Assembly (NCBI RefSeq): GCF_020080835.1 | Contig: NC_058159.1 | Coordinates: 8,618,001 to 8,682,000, forward strand | Length of the DNA stretch: 64,000 nucleotides | Direction of reading: 5' to 3' | Origin: Cotesia glomerata | Lineage: Eukaryota; Arthropoda; Insecta; Hymenoptera; Braconidae | Part shown: positions 60,568-64,000 of the stretch, in pieces | Numbering within the stretch: the first letter of the stretch is position 1 | How the letters are laid out: the number at the start of each line of letters is the position of its first letter | The notes under the pieces: generated by a model | Seen by the model: the letters and a program-made list of their open reading frames with translations, nothing else | Database searches by the model: none | What the model was told of the DNA's origin: nothing | Position numbers and translations under genes: made by a program

Positions 60568-61665
60568 CTTTTGGATTTTCCAAACTTTTTTACTTTCCTT
60601 TAGCTTCTGGTAAAAGCATTGAATACACTGATTGATTAATTAATTTAAGGGAATAATTAGCATTTAAGAATTAAAGCTTTGGTTTATATAGAGACATTGT
60701 ATATTATATTATATAATATTGTTCATACTCTGTTACTATCTTCAACTCTGTATTTATTGAGTAACCTTGCTATTGGCCCTCTGGGCTGTTGGGTTTAAAT
60801 AAAAGAAATAAATGAATAAATTACATTAATGTATAAAGCTTAGATTAGAGGAAGTATGTGGATATGGGCACTGTTGAAAATTTCTAATTAAAAAAAAAAC
60901 ATTGCTGTTTTTTTTAAGCTCTACAATTCATTTCTGCACCTCGAAAATTTAAAATCAATTAGCTCGGAAGAAGAATTTACTCAATTAGCATTTTTTCAAT
61001 TGCCTATAATTAATTAACAAATAGTGATCGTCATTCAGTTTGTTCTGGAATTTTATAATATTTTGTTGAACTATCTAGAAACAACCTCGCGAGTCCAATT
61101 GAAGGTAATGCTATTTAATCGAGTAAACCCACGTAAAATTGACTATCTTTTTTAGGCTATTCGACTGATTTCTTATGCTAACTAGTAATCGGAAAATTTA
61201 ACAAAGAAGGGTTGCTTTGTATTTTACTATGGATATAACAGCAGGTCGATTTATTAGGAACTACTTTGTCCTCTTGATCAGATAACGTAAGTCAGATCGT
61301 AGTGGGCTACTTTGGTAAAATTTTATTAACAATTAAAGTCCTTTTCAATTGATTTTTTCAACATTTTGCAAAATAAGTAAAAATTTATCCAAAAAAACTT
61401 TAACACTGATTGTATTAAAGTATTTTATAATTGAAAAATTACATTAGATTTCTCAAACGTGTTGTCAACTGTATCTTTGGTGCAGCTTTGAAGCACTCTA
61501 TTTTTTAAATTAATGAACAAATAGAAAAATGTTTTAAATTATATCTGTGGAAAATTTTGTTCTTAACAAACTCTCAATTAGTTATATTTTCTGTGATTCC
61601 AATATAGTTTAAGCTATTTTGAAAAAATTGAGAAAACTTGTGAATTTTCAGAAAATTCTGCTCAG
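60568..61665. other. AT-rich DNA without a gene
   Basis: No supported feature. Confidence 0.5.
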
Positions 61666-61669
61666 ACAT

Positions 61670-62826
61670 TATATAGAATTTTGTATATATACATAATTAT
61701 AATTATATAAAATTTTATATATTTATATAAAATTTTAAGTTAACAATTATGTACAATTAGATAAAATTATATATCTAATATATAAAATTATACATAATTT
61801 TATATAGTTTTGTATAATTATATATAATTTTATATAATTATATCTTATTATACAAAAATTTTTTCCCGGGTAGATAAAATTATATATAATTATACAAAAA
61901 TATATAAAATGATACATAATTTTATATAATTATATATATTTATGTAAAATTTTAAGTTAACTATTATGTATAATTAGATAAAATTATATATAATTATACA
62001 AAATTATACATATTTTTATATAGTTTTGTATAATTATATATAATTTTATATAATTATATCTTATTATATAAAATTTTTTTTCTCCGGGTAGATAACATTA
62101 TATATAATTATGTATAAATTTATATATTTAGATAAAATTATTTAAAATTATATTAAATTTTATATATATTTATATAAAATTAGATTAAATTATATATAAT
62201 TAGATATAATTTTATATAATTATTAGGGTGGGTCAAAAAAATCGATTATTTTTTTTTTAACTTCTAATATTGAAAAGTTGGTTCTCAGGCACCTCTAGAA
62301 AATGCTCACTAAATTTGAGCTCTTAATATTGATAGGAAGCTTATCCTTATCACAGTTTTATATGTTTTGTTAGTCTCATAAAAAAGATCATATCTCACTA
62401 TTGATCAATTTTTTAATCAAATCCTTATGCATGTTTTTGTAGAAAATTGAATGATCTATAAAAAAGATCCGATATGTGTAAGCGATTACATTAACCATTT
62501 CAAAGATATCCGAGGTCAAAGTTCAAAAAATTTATCAAAAAAAAATTTTTTTTTTAATTTTCCTACTACACTGGAAAATAATAGTTGTCAAATGAACATG
62601 CCATATTTTTGTAGGAAATTTAACGCTCTACAAAAAAGGTCAGATATGTTAAATTGATTACTGCAACCGTTGAAAAGATATTACGAAAAGATTATTAAGA
62701 GCTCAAATTTAGTGAGCATTTTCTAGAGGTGCCTGAGAACCAACTTTTTAATATTAGAAGTTAAAAAAAAAATAATCGATTTTTTTGACCCACCCTAATA
62801 ATTATATATAATTTTTTTTCCCCGGG
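61670..62826. repeat. Array of tataattatata units separated by TTTTTTCCCGGGTAG boxes
   Basis: CCCGGGTAG-type boxes at about 61864, 62085 and (as ccccggga) 62818 divide AT-palindromic segments. Looks like tandem or nested copies of the CCGGGTAAAAAAA family (11533-11880), split by the 62222-62799 insertion. Confidence 0.75.
62222..62799. mobile_element. 578-bp element, ATTAGGGTGGGTC ends, ~115-bp arms
   Basis: Arms from attagggtgggtcaaaaaaa through ggttctcaggcacctctaga to gctcaaattt are almost perfectly inverted on the right. Centre about 340 bp, non-coding. Inserted into an AT-repeat array. Confidence 0.9.
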
Positions 62827-62829
62827 ATA

Positions 62830-63540
62830 ACAAAAAACATAATTGATACTTGTCACATTAAACTTAAAATAAACTGAGGTATTTATTAGTAATGTGGCTT
62901 ATAACACTTGTTTCTGCAGAATAAAAATTTATTTTTATAAAAAAACTCAAAAGTTGTAAAAAAAACTCCAGATTTATTCCATAAGGTAGAGTTTTTTTAT
63001 TTTTTCAATCTGGTACTCCGAATAATAGAAGTTAAAATTTACTTCAAAGTTACTCCCGATTCTTTACAGTGTAACAATTTAAAAAAAATCTCATTTTGTG
63101 AGATTTCGCCATCAGTTTCAATAAAGTTTTTGGATATATGTATAACATAACATGAAATAATGTTTGATTGCATCGCGAGTGGAAAATTCACTAAAAACAA
63201 CAAAATTTGCAGGTAAAATAATATTTTTTTACTAGCAAGTAAATGAGACGACTCTTAATAGTTTTTTTTCATTGACTCTAAGAAGCAGCCTTATAGTTTT
63301 CCGTCTTAGGACTAACATTCCCATTTAATCAATTCGAGTCTTGGAATTGTTGGTGTCTTTTGAAATGTTCATAATCGAGGAATTACTTAGCAATTAAATA
63401 GGATTAATTGAATCATCAGGATTTGACATCGCTTAGAGACGAAATTAAACAAAGCCACAGCTTCGCCAGCCGTTAGAAATTCTTGTGGTGTGCAAAAGCT
63501 TCTAAAGCAGTGGATAGGAGAAAGTTGGCCTTTGTAAAGT
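62830..63540. other. AT-rich DNA passing into single-copy sequence
   Basis: From about 63420 the sequence becomes less AT-rich, leading into the promoter candidate. Confidence 0.45.
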
Positions 63541-63555
63541 TTCCCTGTCGATAGT

Positions 63556-63592
63556 TACCTATATAAGATACGATATGGTACCACTTCACTTC
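63556..63592 (+). promoter_or_regulatory. Candidate core promoter (TATA + initiator-like)
   Basis: TATATAAG at 63560-63567 and TCACTT at 63586-63591 place a start at about 63588, 28 bases downstream of the TATA box, the usual spacing. The initiator differs by one base from TCAKTY. Confidence 0.45.
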
Positions 63593-63873
63593 TCCGTTCG
63601 CTTTTGATACATCAGCGTTGGTCGGCTTACTCGCGAGTACCTATACGTGGATGTTCATATGCCTCATTCCTCACTACAGTACATAATACGTAATACATGG
63701 GCTATATACTACAGATCAGGCTTCAAACATATATATAAATATATTGCACGGAGCTACTTTACTACATCAGAGGGATAGAACCAATGAAAAAAGAGTCCAG
63801 CCGAGCGACGGTGGCTGGTGGCTGGTGAGACTGAGCTCTCTATACCTAAAAGCCGTCTGGTCAGGCCACCAAG
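63588..63873 (+). other. Candidate non-coding first exon with consensus donor
   Basis: Follows the TATA promoter and ends CCAAG|GTAAGTA at 63873/63874, a perfect donor. The ATGs inside open only short frames, so it would be a 5' UTR exon of a gene continuing beyond the right edge. Minus-strand frames here (62-69 codons) show no domain. Confidence 0.35.
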
Positions 63874-64000
63874 GTAAGTACGTGCACCGCCGTGCGGAAA
63901 ATGGAAGTGAATAAAAAAAAATAAAAAGAATAAAAATTTTTTTTGCACCAAGCAAAAACTCACTGGAGTACGTGCTCGTTGGTACGGGGTTTTAAAATTT

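Overview
This 64-kb window is eukaryotic nuclear DNA and almost certainly from an insect. It is strongly AT-rich, has long (TA)n, (CA)n and (TTA)n microsatellites, eukaryotic splice signals and dense decayed transposable elements. The retroelement types (an R1-clade LINE fragment and a DIRS-type tyrosine-recombinase element) and the many short inverted-repeat elements would fit a hymenopteran such as a parasitoid wasp, but nothing here proves the order. I see no bacterial operon, rRNA, intact tRNA or CRISPR array.

Layout. 1-5 kb: AT-rich DNA with a 149-bp MITE, a GC-rich island holding a possible minus-strand core promoter, and decayed repeats. 5-13.4 kb: nested non-autonomous DNA transposons (6822-7488; 8481-9682 with 8747-9326 inside it; 10767-11319; 11533-11880; 12115-13401). 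14.8-15.7 kb: an 866-bp near-perfect palindrome. 16-20 kb: three more inverted-repeat elements, one inside another. 21-26.7 kb: stacked palindromic elements and a ~1-kb repeat called here the AACTTCCCGC family. 26.7-32 kb: mostly single-copy non-coding DNA plus a cluster of GC-rich hairpins. 33-39 kb: two more AACTTCCCGC copies, a tRNA-derived SINE-like segment and small MITEs. 41.7-47.1 kb is the only part with recognisable protein-coding sequence: a broken DIRS-type retrotransposon (minus), first exons of an unknown gene (plus), and an R1-clade retrotransposon 3' fragment sitting inside a (CA)n tract. 48.06-48.18 kb: a likely signal-peptide exon (minus). 48.7-50.9 kb: two AACTTCCCGC copies, one apparently chimeric. 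51-64 kb: AT-rich DNA with further MITEs, ending in a TATA-containing promoter and a non-coding first exon that may enter a gene to the right.

No complete host gene is visible. The window reads as intergenic or long-intron DNA shaped by small DNA transposons. Two host genes are suggested by single exons (44.3 kb plus; 48.1 kb minus). The most interesting theme is a mobile repeat family that carries its own (CA)n microsatellite, one copy of which has received a LINE whose relatives are known to target such tracts. All family names were assigned by reading motifs, without database searches.
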